Shown here: positions 51,480-60,218 of the stretch, piece by piece
Numbering within the stretch: the first letter of the stretch is position 1
How the letters are laid out: each line of letters starts with the position of its first letter
DNA from: Halorientalis sp. LT38
Lineage (GTDB): Archaea > Halobacteriota > Halobacteria > Halobacteriales > Haloarculaceae
Length of the DNA stretch: 64,000 bases
Assembly: GCF_037031225.1 (NCBI RefSeq)
Contig: NZ_JAYEZN010000002.1
Coordinates: forward strand, 48,118 to 112,117
Reading direction: 5' to 3'
Notes under the pieces: model-generated
Told to the model about the DNA's origin: nothing
Seen by the model: only the letters and a program-made list of their open reading frames with translations
Databases searched by the model: none
Program-made: the position numbers and the translations under genes

Positions 51480-51746
51480 CTAGAGGTTCCAGTCGACGTT
51501 GGCGGCGATCTCGAGGTGGTCGGTCGAGTGCAACACCGTGGCGACGCCGACGCCGACGAGCACGGCCCCTGCGAGGACCCCCGACGCCAGGACCGTCCAC
51601 ACCGCCGGCCCCGCGGCGGTGATGGACGGTGAGTACGTGGCGATGGCCCAGAAGAAGTCACCGAGGAAGACCCCGCCGCCGATCAGGAGGATCGTCCCGA
51701 GGAGTCGACTCGGGGTCGGCGTGGCGGGCTTGTCTTTGATACGCAT
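51480..51746 (-). CDS. hypothetical small membrane protein
   Basis: This 88-residue protein has hydrophobic segments at about 15-36 and 46-70 and a soluble tail TDHLEIAANVDWNL. No family is recognised. It is isolated between the DtxR and GT2 genes. Confidence 0.55.
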   Translation of the reverse strand: MRIKDKPATPTPSRLLGTILLIGGGVFLGDFFWAIATYSPSITAAGPAVWTVLASGVLAGAVLVGVGVATVLHSTDHLEIAANVDWNL

Positions 51747-51906
51747 CGATCTAGGTACTGTCTTCGACCGAAATAGGCGTTACTACGGACACGACCGTCG
51801 AAAGGACCGTCCGAAGTCGGTCTCGAGCCGGTCACTTGCCGGTACTATCGGCCGTCCGAGCCGCAACCAACTGCGAAGAGAGCGACTTCGACGCGGCAGG
51901 TTCTCA

Positions 51907-51913
51907 ATTACAA
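51907..51913 (+). promoter_or_regulatory. ATTACAA variant promoter element for GT2 gene
   Basis: CTCAATTACAATGCC ends 29 nt before ATG 51942. Confidence 0.5.
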
Positions 51914-51941
51914 TGCCGTCGCCACCGAGTGTGAGACCCGG

Positions 51942-52928
51942 ATGTACAGAGGGCGAACTGTCGCAGTCGTGGTCCCGGCGTACAACGAGGCGGGGTTGGT
52001 GGGCGAGGTACTCGACTCGGTCCCGGCCTACGTCGATCGGATCTACGTCGTCGACGACTGCTCGACCGACGATACCTGGGCGGAGATCCGCGACCACAGC
52101 GAACCGGAGCAGCCGGCGGTTGCGGCCAAGGCCGACGGTGGTCGCTCGACGGACCGGATCGTCCCGATCAGACACGAGGAGAACCGCGGGGTCGGCGGCG
52201 CGATAAAGACCGGCTACCAGCGGGCGCTCCGGGACGGGATGGACGTGACCGCGGTCGTCGCCGGCGACGGCCAGATGGATCCCTCGATCCTCGACCGGTT
52301 CGTCGAGCCGATCGTCGACGGCCGCGCCGACTACGCGAAGGGCGACCGGCTCCAGTCCCGGGAGCTGCGCTCGGCGATGTCGTCCTTTCGCTCGGCCGGG
52401 AACTTCCTGCTCACCTTCCTCACCAAACTCGCCAGCGGGTACTGGCGCACCAACGACCCACAGAACGGCTACACCGCAATCTCGCTCGACGCGCTCGAAC
52501 GCATCGACCTCGACGGGCTGTACGACCGCTACGGGTTCAGCAACGACCTGCTCATCACCCTCAACGCCCACGGGTTCCGCGTTGCCGACGTGCCGATGCA
52601 GGCCGTCTACGGCGACGAGGAGAGCCACATTCGCTACTCCTCCTTTGTCCCGCGGCTCTCGGCCCTGCTGTTGACGGGCTTTCTGTGGCGACTGAAGGTC
52701 AAGTACTGCCTCGTCGACTTCCATCCGCTCGTCTTCCTCTACGGGCTGGGGACACTCGGCGGCGCCGCCGGGCTCTCCTTCGCCGCGCTGACGCTGGCGG
52801 GCGGCGGCTCGCTGCTCGCGGGGAGCGTCTCGGTCCTCATGCTCCTCGTTAGCTGTGCCCTCCTGGTGTTCGCCATGATCTTCGACATGCAGCACAACGA
52901 ACACTTAGAGGAGAAGGTCTCGTACTGA
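51942..52928 (+). CDS. glycosyltransferase family 2 (paralogue of 41628-42698)
   Basis: This 328-residue protein starts MYRGRTVAVVVPAYNEAGLV. GT-A motifs are IYVVDDCSTDDTW, NRGVGGAIKTGYQRAL and VVAGDGQMDPSIL; DPQNGYTAISLDALER is shared with the paralogue. Two membrane segments follow at about 265-285 and 290-312. It is probably a lipid-phosphate sugar transferase of the second glycan module. It is convergent with the DUF354 gene one base away. Confidence 0.85.
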   Translation: MYRGRTVAVVVPAYNEAGLVGEVLDSVPAYVDRIYVVDDCSTDDTWAEIRDHSEPEQPAVAAKADGGRSTDRIVPIRHEENRGVGGAIKTGYQRALRDGMDVTAVVAGDGQMDPSILDRFVEPIVDGRADYAKGDRLQSRELRSAMSSFRSAGNFLLTFLTKLASGYWRTNDPQNGYTAISLDALERIDLDGLYDRYGFSNDLLITLNAHGFRVADVPMQAVYGDEESHIRYSSFVPRLSALLLTGFLWRLKVKYCLVDFHPLVFLYGLGTLGGAAGLSFAALTLAGGGSLLAGSVSVLMLLVSCALLVFAMIFDMQHNEHLEEKVSY

Positions 52929-52929
52929 C

Positions 52930-54039
52930 TCAGCCCGGCGAAGAGTGGGTGGGCGACGGCGACTCCGTCTCCCTGGTCGACCGGGAGATGCCGGTGACCC
53001 GGTCGATGTCGCGCGGGTTCTCGGCCACGTTCACGAGGAGTTCGGTCAGATCGACGGTCTCGGACAGCAGCGCCTCGCGACGGGTCGCCCACCGCTCGGC
53101 CGCGCCGTCGTCGGTGAGCAGTTCGAGCGCCGTCGACAGCACGCCTTCGAACTCGGCGACGTTGCGGACGAGGCCGCGCTCTGCGAGTTCGACGAAGTTC
53201 CCCATGTCGTCCTCGCCGACGAAGGAGTTCGAACGGACGGCCGGCGTCCCCAGGAGCGCCGCTTCGGTGACCATGGTCTGGGTGTCCGCGACGAGCAGCG
53301 ACGCCTCGGCGAGGGCGTCGTGGAGCCGCGCGGGGTGGAGGTCGAACGGCCGTGCCGCCGTCGCCCCGACGTCCAGGTCGCCGCCCTCGTCGGAGACGAA
53401 GACGGTCGCGTGCTCGTCGAGCGCCGTGATCAGCTCCCGAACCTGATCCGGAGTGAAACCGCCGTGGCCCACGTCGTGGTGGGAGCCGAAGGCGTTCAGC
53501 CGGAGGACGACGAAGGGGTCCTCGCCGACCCCGAGGTCATCCCGCACCGACGGGTCCGCGTCGAACGTCTCCGGGTGGAGATAGGCCGACTCCTTGAACC
53601 CGTGGAACACCCGATGTTTCGGGCCCAGGTCGCGCCGGAAGGTGTCCGGCGTCAGCAGCGCGTCGGCGAGCGCCCGGGCGATGCGGTGGTCGAGCGTCGT
53701 CGGCTCGGAGTCGTGGACGAGGATCGTCCGCGCCCCCGTGAGTGCCCCCGCCGGGGCGGCGTAGGCGCCGATCCCGAACACCACGTCGGGGTCGAACCGG
53801 CGCGCCTCAGCGAGCGCGCGGGCGTACTGCCGGGGGAGGTTCGTCAGCAGCGAGCGCTTGGTCGTGTCGCAGCCGCCGTAGACGGTGTAGGGGAGATCGG
53901 CGGCGTCGGCGAGCGCGAGCGTGCAGCCGTAGTCCCGCGCGAGGACCCGGACCTCGTGGTCGCGGGCCTGGAGTTCCGCGACGACGTTCTTGTACAGGTG
54001 CACGTGTGCCGGCGTGTTCACGAAAATCAAATATCGCAT
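52930..54039 (-). CDS. DUF354 GT-B-like protein (paralogue of 26457-27563)
   Basis: This 369-residue protein starts at ATG 54039 (MRYLIFVNTPAHVHLYKNVV), with NTPAHVHL, a GSHHDVGHGGFTPDQVREL loop and LVADTQTMVTEAALLGTP. It is the same family as 26457 with the same domain order. A TGTAACTA element ends 28 nt upstream. It probably modifies or transfers a nucleotide sugar. Confidence 0.75.
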   Translation of the reverse strand: MRYLIFVNTPAHVHLYKNVVAELQARDHEVRVLARDYGCTLALADAADLPYTVYGGCDTTKRSLLTNLPRQYARALAEARRFDPDVVFGIGAYAAPAGALTGARTILVHDSEPTTLDHRIARALADALLTPDTFRRDLGPKHRVFHGFKESAYLHPETFDADPSVRDDLGVGEDPFVVLRLNAFGSHHDVGHGGFTPDQVRELITALDEHATVFVSDEGGDLDVGATAARPFDLHPARLHDALAEASLLVADTQTMVTEAALLGTPAVRSNSFVGEDDMGNFVELAERGLVRNVAEFEGVLSTALELLTDDGAAERWATRREALLSETVDLTELLVNVAENPRDIDRVTGISRSTRETESPSPTHSSPG

Positions 54040-54066
54040 CGAGCGGCTGTCGAACGGCGGACACCG

Positions 54067-54074
54067 TAGTTACA
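54067..54074 (-). promoter_or_regulatory. TGTAACTA variant promoter element
   Basis: GTGTAACTACGG on the minus strand ends 28 nt before ATG 54039. Confidence 0.45.
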
Positions 54075-54102
54075 CGCGACCTTACGGGTGACCGACCGTT
54101 TC

Positions 54103-56142
54103 CTACCGGGCGAGATACAGATCGTACTCCCCCGTCGTGGACACGCGATCGACGCCGCGCTGGTGATCCAGCGACCGGAACTGGGCCTTCGAGTAGCGGA
54201 GTTCGCGGAAGACCTCCGTCTCGCGCTGGCGGTTGCGCTCGTTCACGACGAGGTAGAGCGGGCCCGGACTGGCCGCCGGGAGTCGCGTCAGGTTCTCCCC
54301 GGTGACGCTACGTTCGTACTTCCCCTTGGCCGCTTCGTACCCTTCGACGGCGTGGGCGTAGCGGTACGGTCCCTGCCGGATCCCGGCGACCGGCACGTCC
54401 GGATCGCGGTGCTCGAAGGTCGTCGCGTAGCCGTCGAACTGCTGTTGGGAGACGTGGTGATTCGACAGGTAGAGATACGGTGAGGAGAACACGGTCACGA
54501 CCGTCAGCGGGAGCAAGACCACGAACAGCAACACGACGCCGATCCGGACCGTGCGGCGCGAGACGACCGTGCCGAGCCCGTCTCCGAACCGGACCAGTCC
54601 GAGCGACCCGAGGAGCGTCGCGATCAACAGCAGGTAGCCCAGAATTCGGAAGTACAGCGAGGCGATGTTCCCGACGAAAAACAGGAAGAAGAGTGGAACC
54701 GCGAACGCGCCGCCGACGGCCATGTAGGTCACGAAGGTGTCCGTGGCGCCGCCCGAGACCGCGGTCTCCGACTCCGTGGCGTATGCGAGCAGTAACACCG
54801 CGAGCAGCAGGGAGACGCCGATCCCCACCAGGGCGGACACGACGAGGAAGAGCACGCCGGTGACACCGGAGAGGAGCGAAGACAGCGGCCGGGCGTAGAT
54901 CGCGGCGCTGAGCGGCAGGAGCGTCAGGATGCCCATGAATCCGTACCCGAGATACCGTCTGGACGCCGAGAACCGGTGCCGGAACCGGCCGTGGATGTTG
55001 AGGAGGACGAAGAGCCCGGCGAGCGCGACGTATAGCAACGCGGCCGGGAACATCCGCACCAGTAGCTCCGCGGGCGAGGCGCCGATCGCGGACAGCGAAC
55101 TCGCCTGCGAGGCCGTCTCTCGCCCGGCGGTGGCCGACCCCTGCACGAACTCGAGAATCGACGGGACGTACGTTCTCGAGGCCGTCTGGAACTGCTCGGT
55201 CCGGACGACCCACGCGAAGAAGACGCCGATCACGAAGACGGTGTGAACGAGGAGCGACCGGACGGCGATCGGTCGCCTGCCCCCGAGGCTCGCGTAGCGG
55301 AACGGATCCTGCTCGCCGGACCCGCTCCCGGAGAGGAACTGGACGACCGTGATGCCGACGAACAGCAGGATGACGTTCAGCGCCTGTAGCGGGTGGCCGA
55401 AGACGAGCGCGACGGACGTGAGTGCGAGCAACAGGCTGAACGGCGAGGCGAGCGAGTCGCGCGGATCGAAGACGAACCGGAGCGCGACGTAGATCACGAG
55501 CGGCGTGAAGAACATCGCCTGCGTGTACGGGTGCACCCGATTGAACGTCTCGAGGTTCGTGATCGGGAGGAGCAGAAAGGACGAGAAGGCCGCGATCGGG
55601 ACGGCCTGCGGTCTGGAACTGACCGTGCGAACGATCAGCGGCGTGAAGACGAAAAACGGGATCGTGAACGCCACCATCGCCAGCAACAGCGAGTGTTCGA
55701 GCGCGGTCCCGACGACGTCGTGGAACACGAGCGCCGTCGAGTGGAGGCCGGTGTACAAAAGCTCCGTCACGAAGTACTTCCCCGCTTCGATGTCCCGGAT
55801 CCACCCGAGGTGGGTCGCCGGGTCGCCCGGCCCGGCGAACGCGTACCCGCGCAGGAGCGGGAGTCCGACGACGGCCGTCAGCGTCGCACCCCCCAGGTAG
55901 AGCGCGGGAGCCGTATACCGTCCAGCGGCGGGCAGGAGCGAGAGGGCGAGCGCAACCGCGAGCGCGACGCCGGCACCGACCCAGAAGACGGTCGGCGTTC
56001 CGGCGTAAATCGAGAGCTCGTACCCCTCGGGGGGCGAGGAGAAGGCCCCGAGAATGGCGACGGTGAGCGAGAGGAACCCGACGCTCAGCAGGAGTTTGGC
56101 GACGTACCGCTGCCACAGCGACTGCCGGGAGCCGCTCGTCAT
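54103..56142 (-). CDS. large polytopic membrane protein (paralogue of 20352-22145)
   Basis: This 679-residue protein starts at ATG 56142 (MTSGSRQSLWQRYVAKLLLS), overlapping the preceding stop (ATGA). It has about 13 membrane segments and a C-terminal extracytoplasmic region with FEHRDPDVPVAGIRQGPYRY and YLVVNERNRQRETEVFREL. ELSIYAGTPTVFWVG and GDPATHLGWIRDI near the start match the paralogue. It is a likely glycan polymerase, ligase or GT-C transferase of the second module (inference). Confidence 0.6.
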   Translation of the reverse strand: MTSGSRQSLWQRYVAKLLLSVGFLSLTVAILGAFSSPPEGYELSIYAGTPTVFWVGAGVALAVALALSLLPAAGRYTAPALYLGGATLTAVVGLPLLRGYAFAGPGDPATHLGWIRDIEAGKYFVTELLYTGLHSTALVFHDVVGTALEHSLLLAMVAFTIPFFVFTPLIVRTVSSRPQAVPIAAFSSFLLLPITNLETFNRVHPYTQAMFFTPLVIYVALRFVFDPRDSLASPFSLLLALTSVALVFGHPLQALNVILLFVGITVVQFLSGSGSGEQDPFRYASLGGRRPIAVRSLLVHTVFVIGVFFAWVVRTEQFQTASRTYVPSILEFVQGSATAGRETASQASSLSAIGASPAELLVRMFPAALLYVALAGLFVLLNIHGRFRHRFSASRRYLGYGFMGILTLLPLSAAIYARPLSSLLSGVTGVLFLVVSALVGIGVSLLLAVLLLAYATESETAVSGGATDTFVTYMAVGGAFAVPLFFLFFVGNIASLYFRILGYLLLIATLLGSLGLVRFGDGLGTVVSRRTVRIGVVLLFVVLLPLTVVTVFSSPYLYLSNHHVSQQQFDGYATTFEHRDPDVPVAGIRQGPYRYAHAVEGYEAAKGKYERSVTGENLTRLPAASPGPLYLVVNERNRQRETEVFRELRYSKAQFRSLDHQRGVDRVSTTGEYDLYLAR

Positions 56143-57224
56143 CGGCTCGCCCCCGCAGGTCGTGGTCGCTCGCTGACGTTGGTCCACACGTGAAGGTGCC
56201 GGTACGCCGAGTCCGTCGTCGGGCCCTCCGGCGGCTCCCCCCGGTAGACGAGATACGTGAGACGGAGGTCCTCGCCGGCGAGTTGGGGCGTGAACTCGTG
56301 GGGCGCCCGCCACTCCGAACCGGACTCGACGCGCTCACCGAACCGAGTCACGGTCTGCCGTTCGTGGACGTCGGTCGTGTTGCCGTCCGTCGACACCCGC
56401 TGTAACTGGACGACCACCGAGTAGTTCTGCGTCCGTTGCTCGTGATTCTTCACCGCCAGCACGAGCTCACTCGTCTCCCCGACGGTCAGGTTCCGGGGGT
56501 AGTCCCCGAGTCGCTCCGCGGACTCGTTGCCCGTGAGCAGCGAGACCTCGGTGTACCTGCTGTCGGTGTTGGGAACCGTGAGTCCGAGTCCGAGCGCGGT
56601 CGTCGCGAGCAGGACCGCGACGACCAGCCCGACGTTCAGTGCGACCTCGACGGTGGTCTGCGCGTGGAACCGCCCGGACGGTGACCACGGGACCAGCCCC
56701 TGCAGTCGGGGGCTGAACCGCTCCGAGGCGGGGACGCGCCGTCGCCGGCGGGCCCCGAGGGCGACCCCGCCGAGGCTGACCAGCGTGAGGACCGTGAGGA
56801 TCGACACGAGCGACGTCCCGATCCCGACGACCGACATCGCGACGACGAGAATCGGGACGAGGGTGAGCGAGAGTCCAAAGGACAGCGCCAGTCGGGTCGG
56901 CAGATCGATCCGCGAAGACTGGACGCTCCGTACCTGTCGCCACACCAGCGACGATCGGTCGGCGTCCGACACCGAAACGATGCCGTCGACTGCGCCCGCT
57001 GTCCCCCGGCGCGGGAACAACGCTGCGAGGAGCGAATAGCCCGGCAGAAACAGGACGAGCGGGATCCCGAGCAGCGTCCGGATCGCGATCGCTTCCGGTG
57101 GGAGGGCCAAAAGCAGGAGATTCGCGAGCAGGACGTAGCCCGCCACGAGCGCCAGATCGGACGCGTCGCTGCCGGCGAGGCGCGACAACAGGCCATCCTG
57201 ACCCCGATCGATCGCCCCCGTCAT
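56139..57224 (-). CDS. DUF1616 membrane protein (paralogue of 45264-46259)
   Basis: This 361-residue protein has about five membrane segments (22-60, 100-150, 180-215) and a C-terminal extracytoplasmic domain with LGDYPRNLTVGETSELVLAV and NYSVVVQLQRVSTDG. It is the same family as 45264, longer by about 30 residues. It is coupled by ATGA to the large membrane protein and so is likely to act with it at the membrane. Confidence 0.75.
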   Translation of the reverse strand: MTGAIDRGQDGLLSRLAGSDASDLALVAGYVLLANLLLLALPPEAIAIRTLLGIPLVLFLPGYSLLAALFPRRGTAGAVDGIVSVSDADRSSLVWRQVRSVQSSRIDLPTRLALSFGLSLTLVPILVVAMSVVGIGTSLVSILTVLTLVSLGGVALGARRRRRVPASERFSPRLQGLVPWSPSGRFHAQTTVEVALNVGLVVAVLLATTALGLGLTVPNTDSRYTEVSLLTGNESAERLGDYPRNLTVGETSELVLAVKNHEQRTQNYSVVVQLQRVSTDGNTTDVHERQTVTRFGERVESGSEWRAPHEFTPQLAGEDLRLTYLVYRGEPPEGPTTDSAYRHLHVWTNVSERPRPAGASR

Positions 57225-57492
57225 GTACTCGCTTCGGTGGACGAAACGGGCGAGTGACGTTCCCGGGTCTGTTCGAGAGCGTGCGTAAAGATAACTGGGT
57301 GCGAACAGTGGGTCCGGAGGGCGTCAGCGTCTGTCGTCACCTGATCGACGTCGGTCGTCCTCATGTGAGCGGGACGACGCCGTCCTATCGTATTGTAATT
57401 CATTCCCTTCCGACACCAACGGCCGATAGGGGCGGAGTAGCGGTGGGTTACGTTCCAGTCGCGTTCCGATCCCAATCGTGACTAGCCCGATA
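57225..57492. other. intergenic region between DUF1616 and beta-helix lipoprotein genes
   Basis: No gene was recognised. The right end contains the AATAACGA element for the beta-helix gene; the left end has no obvious TATA for the DUF1616 gene. Confidence 0.45.
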
Positions 57493-57499
57493 ATAACGA
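57493..57499 (+). promoter_or_regulatory. ATAACGA variant promoter element for 57527
   Basis: CGATAATAACGAACT ends 28 nt before ATG 57527, the same spacing as several other glycan genes. Confidence 0.55.
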
Positions 57500-57526
57500 A
57501 CTACTGGCCGCGACGAGTCGATACCA

Positions 57527-58480
57527 ATGGACCGGCGATCCTTCCTCCGAACGGCGGCCTGTGCAGTCGCGGTGACGGCGGGCTGTAGCGCTCTCGAGGA
57601 CGAGCAGCGGGGGCGACGGACCGCAACCCCCCGGGCCGGGAGAGCGGAGCAATCGGAGCCGCGTGTGCGGGAGGTCACCGTCGAAGAGGGCGAGACCTGG
57701 AAACACAGACTCGACGACGGTGAGACACTGGAGAACGTCGTCATCGACATCTCTGCCGACGGCGCGGGGTACAGTCTCCACGCGCTGGCCAACGACTGGA
57801 CGATCCGCAACGTCGGCGTCAGGGGGAAGTGGGACTACGAACCCAGCAACAGCCCGTTCACGCTGTCGGTGCCCGACGGCGAGGGGTCGGGGGTCGTCCG
57901 GAACTTCTACCTGGGCGACGGGGGGCCTGCGAACACCGGCATCTACGTCCACGCGGATCACGCGGGCGACCTCGTTCTCAGGAACCTCAACATCCAGAAC
58001 GTGACGGACAACGGGCTGTACGCGTCGGATCCGGGCTCACCAGAACGGGTTCAGAACGGCCAGGGCGGTGCAGTCCGCGTCTACGACTCGTATTTCAGGA
58101 ACAACGAGAACCCCCAGTGTCGACTGGGGACTGACGAATCGCTCGCGAAGAACTGCGTGGCGGTCAACGAGACGGGCGGCACCGCGTGTTTCCGGGACTA
58201 CTGGGGCGCCGGCGTGACGTTCGTGAACTGCGACGCGTACGCGCCGTACGGCGGGGGATTCAAATCCGGCAGTTCGACCTGGAACGAGCGACGCGACGTC
58301 CGCTGCCGGAACAGGACGTATCTGGAGAACTGTCGGGCGAAAGCCGCCATTCCGCTGTACGGACCGTGTCGGATCGAAGGGCGACTCCGATCGGAGCCGC
58401 GGACCGAGCCGCCGTCGGGGGTTCCCACGTCCGCGTCCGAAGCCGCGTACGAATCGCTCGGTGGGTCGGCGGGGCGCTGA
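57527..58480 (+). CDS. right-handed beta-helix lipoprotein, short form
   Basis: This 317-residue protein has a twin-Arg N-terminus (MDRRSFLRTAAC) and lipobox AVTAGC (Cys20), so it is lipid-anchored outside the cell. The beta-helix covers about 70-270 with WTIRNVGVRGKW, NTGIYVHADHAGDLVLRNLN and NGLYASDPGSPERVQNG. WTIRNVG recurs in the gene at 62389. The protein lacks the C-terminal domain of 35263. Likely surface polysaccharide-binding or modifying. Confidence 0.75.
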   Translation: MDRRSFLRTAACAVAVTAGCSALEDEQRGRRTATPRAGRAEQSEPRVREVTVEEGETWKHRLDDGETLENVVIDISADGAGYSLHALANDWTIRNVGVRGKWDYEPSNSPFTLSVPDGEGSGVVRNFYLGDGGPANTGIYVHADHAGDLVLRNLNIQNVTDNGLYASDPGSPERVQNGQGGAVRVYDSYFRNNENPQCRLGTDESLAKNCVAVNETGGTACFRDYWGAGVTFVNCDAYAPYGGGFKSGSSTWNERRDVRCRNRTYLENCRAKAAIPLYGPCRIEGRLRSEPRTEPPSGVPTSASEAAYESLGGSAGR

Positions 58481-58539
58481 CCGGTCGGTCGCGTTTCCAC
58501 AGCGACCCTCTCTCTGCCGTGCAACAGGTTAAAGAACGG

Positions 58540-58546
58540 ATAACGA
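58540..58546 (+). promoter_or_regulatory. ATAACGA variant promoter element for the 58579-60218 genes
   Basis: ACGGATAACGAAGG ends 33 nt before the ATG at 58579 and 173 nt before the flippase GTG at 58719. Confidence 0.45.
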
Positions 58547-58578
58547 AGGTCGACAGCGAGCAACGCTCGACCACCTGT

Positions 58579-58722
58579 ATGAACGCTCACCTTGCGCAGG
58601 ACCGAGTCGGGCGTGCGCTACCGAGGCGGTGTGCACGTCTCTGGACGTCGGACGGCTGCGAGCGACTCTCTCCCGCTGGTCTCGTCGACGACCCGAAGCC
58701 GATTGCCGCTCTCTCACCGTGA
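58579..58722 (+). CDS. possible 47-residue leader ORF before flippase
   Basis: ATG 58579 lies 33 nt after the promoter-like element, and the TGA (58720-58722) overlaps the flippase GTG (58719) as GTGA. The sequence MNAHLAQDRVGRALPRRCAR onward is basic and not typical of haloarchaeal proteins, so this may be a regulatory leader or chance. Confidence 0.3.
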   Translation: MNAHLAQDRVGRALPRRCARLWTSDGCERLSPAGLVDDPKPIAALSP

Positions 58723-60218
58723 CTGTCGAAACTGATCGCGCCACACCGGACGACGGGACGGGCCTGGTCTCGCGAATCGTCACTCGGTTCAAGACGAAAT
58801 TCGTCGGGCAGGCCGTCGCGACCGTGTCGAGCAGCGCCCTGATGGTCCTGCTGGCCCGGATGCTCGATCCCAGCAAGTACGGGATGCTCTCGCTGGCCGT
58901 CGCGGTGTTCGGAGCGGTCGGCGTGTTCAGCAAACTCGGGATCGCCAAGTCCGGGGCCCGGTACATCGCGGAGTACAAGGAACGGGAGCCGGGCCAGATC
59001 CCGCACATCCTCCGCGTGGCCTTCGGGCTCAACCTCGTGGCCGTCGTCGTCGTCAGCAGCGTGTTGCTCGTCGGCCACGGCTACCTGGCGTCGCTCTTCG
59101 ACGAACCGGGACTGGAGTCGCTGTTGCTGTTCGGCGCGCTGTTTCTCGCGTTCGAGGCGCTGACCGTGTTCTCGCAACTGGTGCTCCAGGGGTTCGAGGA
59201 GATCAGGCTCGCGGCGACGATCGACGTCGTCAACTACGGCTGCCGGCTCCTCTTCGCGGTCGGTCTCGTGTGGTTCGGGTTCGGCGCCCTCGGCGCGCTC
59301 GGTGGGTACATCGTCGGGTTCGCCACGGCGTCGCTGGTCGGGGGCTGGTTCGTCTACGCCAGGTTCTACCGCGGGGCCGAGACCTCGGCCGTCGAGACTG
59401 GACTGAGCCGGCGGATCGCCGAGTACGCCGTCCCGGTGACGGCGACGAACACCGCCCACAGCCTCAGCAAGCGCGTCGATACGGTGCTGGTCGGCTACTT
59501 CCTGACGCCCGTCGCCGTCACCTTCTACATCGTCAGCAAGCAGGTCATGACGTTCGTCGAGACGCCGCTGACCGCGCTCGGGTTCACGCTGTCCCCGACG
59601 TTCGGCGCGCAGAAAGCCGACGACAACGTCGGTCAGGCGGCCCGGATCTACGAGGAAGCGCTCACGTACTCGCTTCTGTTCTACGTCCCCGCCGCGGCGG
59701 GGATCTACCTCGTCGCCGAACCCGTCATCAGACTGCTGTTCGGGGCGGAGTACCTCGGCGCGACGCCGGTGCTCAAGGTATTCACCGTGTACATCGTGCT
59801 CCGCTCGATCACGAAGATCACGAGCAACGCGCTCGACTATCTCGGCCGGGCCCGGGAGCGTGCGATCGCCAAGGGGGGCACCGCCGTGCTGAACGTGGGC
59901 CTGAACGTCCTCCTCATTCCGCTCCTGGGCGTCGTCGGCGCGGCCGTCGCGACGATCGCCACCTACACGCTCTACACCTCGATGAACGTGTACATCATCC
60001 ACCAGGAGTTCGACCTCCGCGTCGGCCACCTCTTCCGGCAGTTCCTCCTGGTCGCCGCCGTCACCGCCGGGATGGCGGGGAGCATCCTCGTCCTCACCGG
60101 TGAGATCGGGAGCTGGATCGCACTCGCCCTCACGGTCCTGCTGGGCGTGGTGGTCTGGGGCGTGCTATCGATACTCGCGGGACTGATCGAAGTCAGCAAC
60201 GTACGGGCCGTACTATGA
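58719..60218 (+). CDS. oligosaccharide flippase (MOP superfamily, paralogue of 18883-20352)
   Basis: This 499-residue protein starts at GTG 58719 (VTVETDRATPDDGTGLVSRI). GTG 58629 would add 30 unfamiliar residues. It has about 14 membrane segments, with RMLDPSKYGMLSLAVAVFG, KRVDTVLVGYFLTPVAVTFY and SNALDYLGRARERAIAKGG. The paralogue shares the KVLLG/VLVG and LDYLGxARxRAIA motifs. It translocates lipid-linked glycan. Its stop overlaps the next gene by four bases (ATGA). Confidence 0.85.
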   Translation: MTVETDRATPDDGTGLVSRIVTRFKTKFVGQAVATVSSSALMVLLARMLDPSKYGMLSLAVAVFGAVGVFSKLGIAKSGARYIAEYKEREPGQIPHILRVAFGLNLVAVVVVSSVLLVGHGYLASLFDEPGLESLLLFGALFLAFEALTVFSQLVLQGFEEIRLAATIDVVNYGCRLLFAVGLVWFGFGALGALGGYIVGFATASLVGGWFVYARFYRGAETSAVETGLSRRIAEYAVPVTATNTAHSLSKRVDTVLVGYFLTPVAVTFYIVSKQVMTFVETPLTALGFTLSPTFGAQKADDNVGQAARIYEEALTYSLLFYVPAAAGIYLVAEPVIRLLFGAEYLGATPVLKVFTVYIVLRSITKITSNALDYLGRARERAIAKGGTAVLNVGLNVLLIPLLGVVGAAVATIATYTLYTSMNVYIIHQEFDLRVGHLFRQFLLVAAVTAGMAGSILVLTGEIGSWIALALTVLLGVVVWGVLSILAGLIEVSNVRAVL

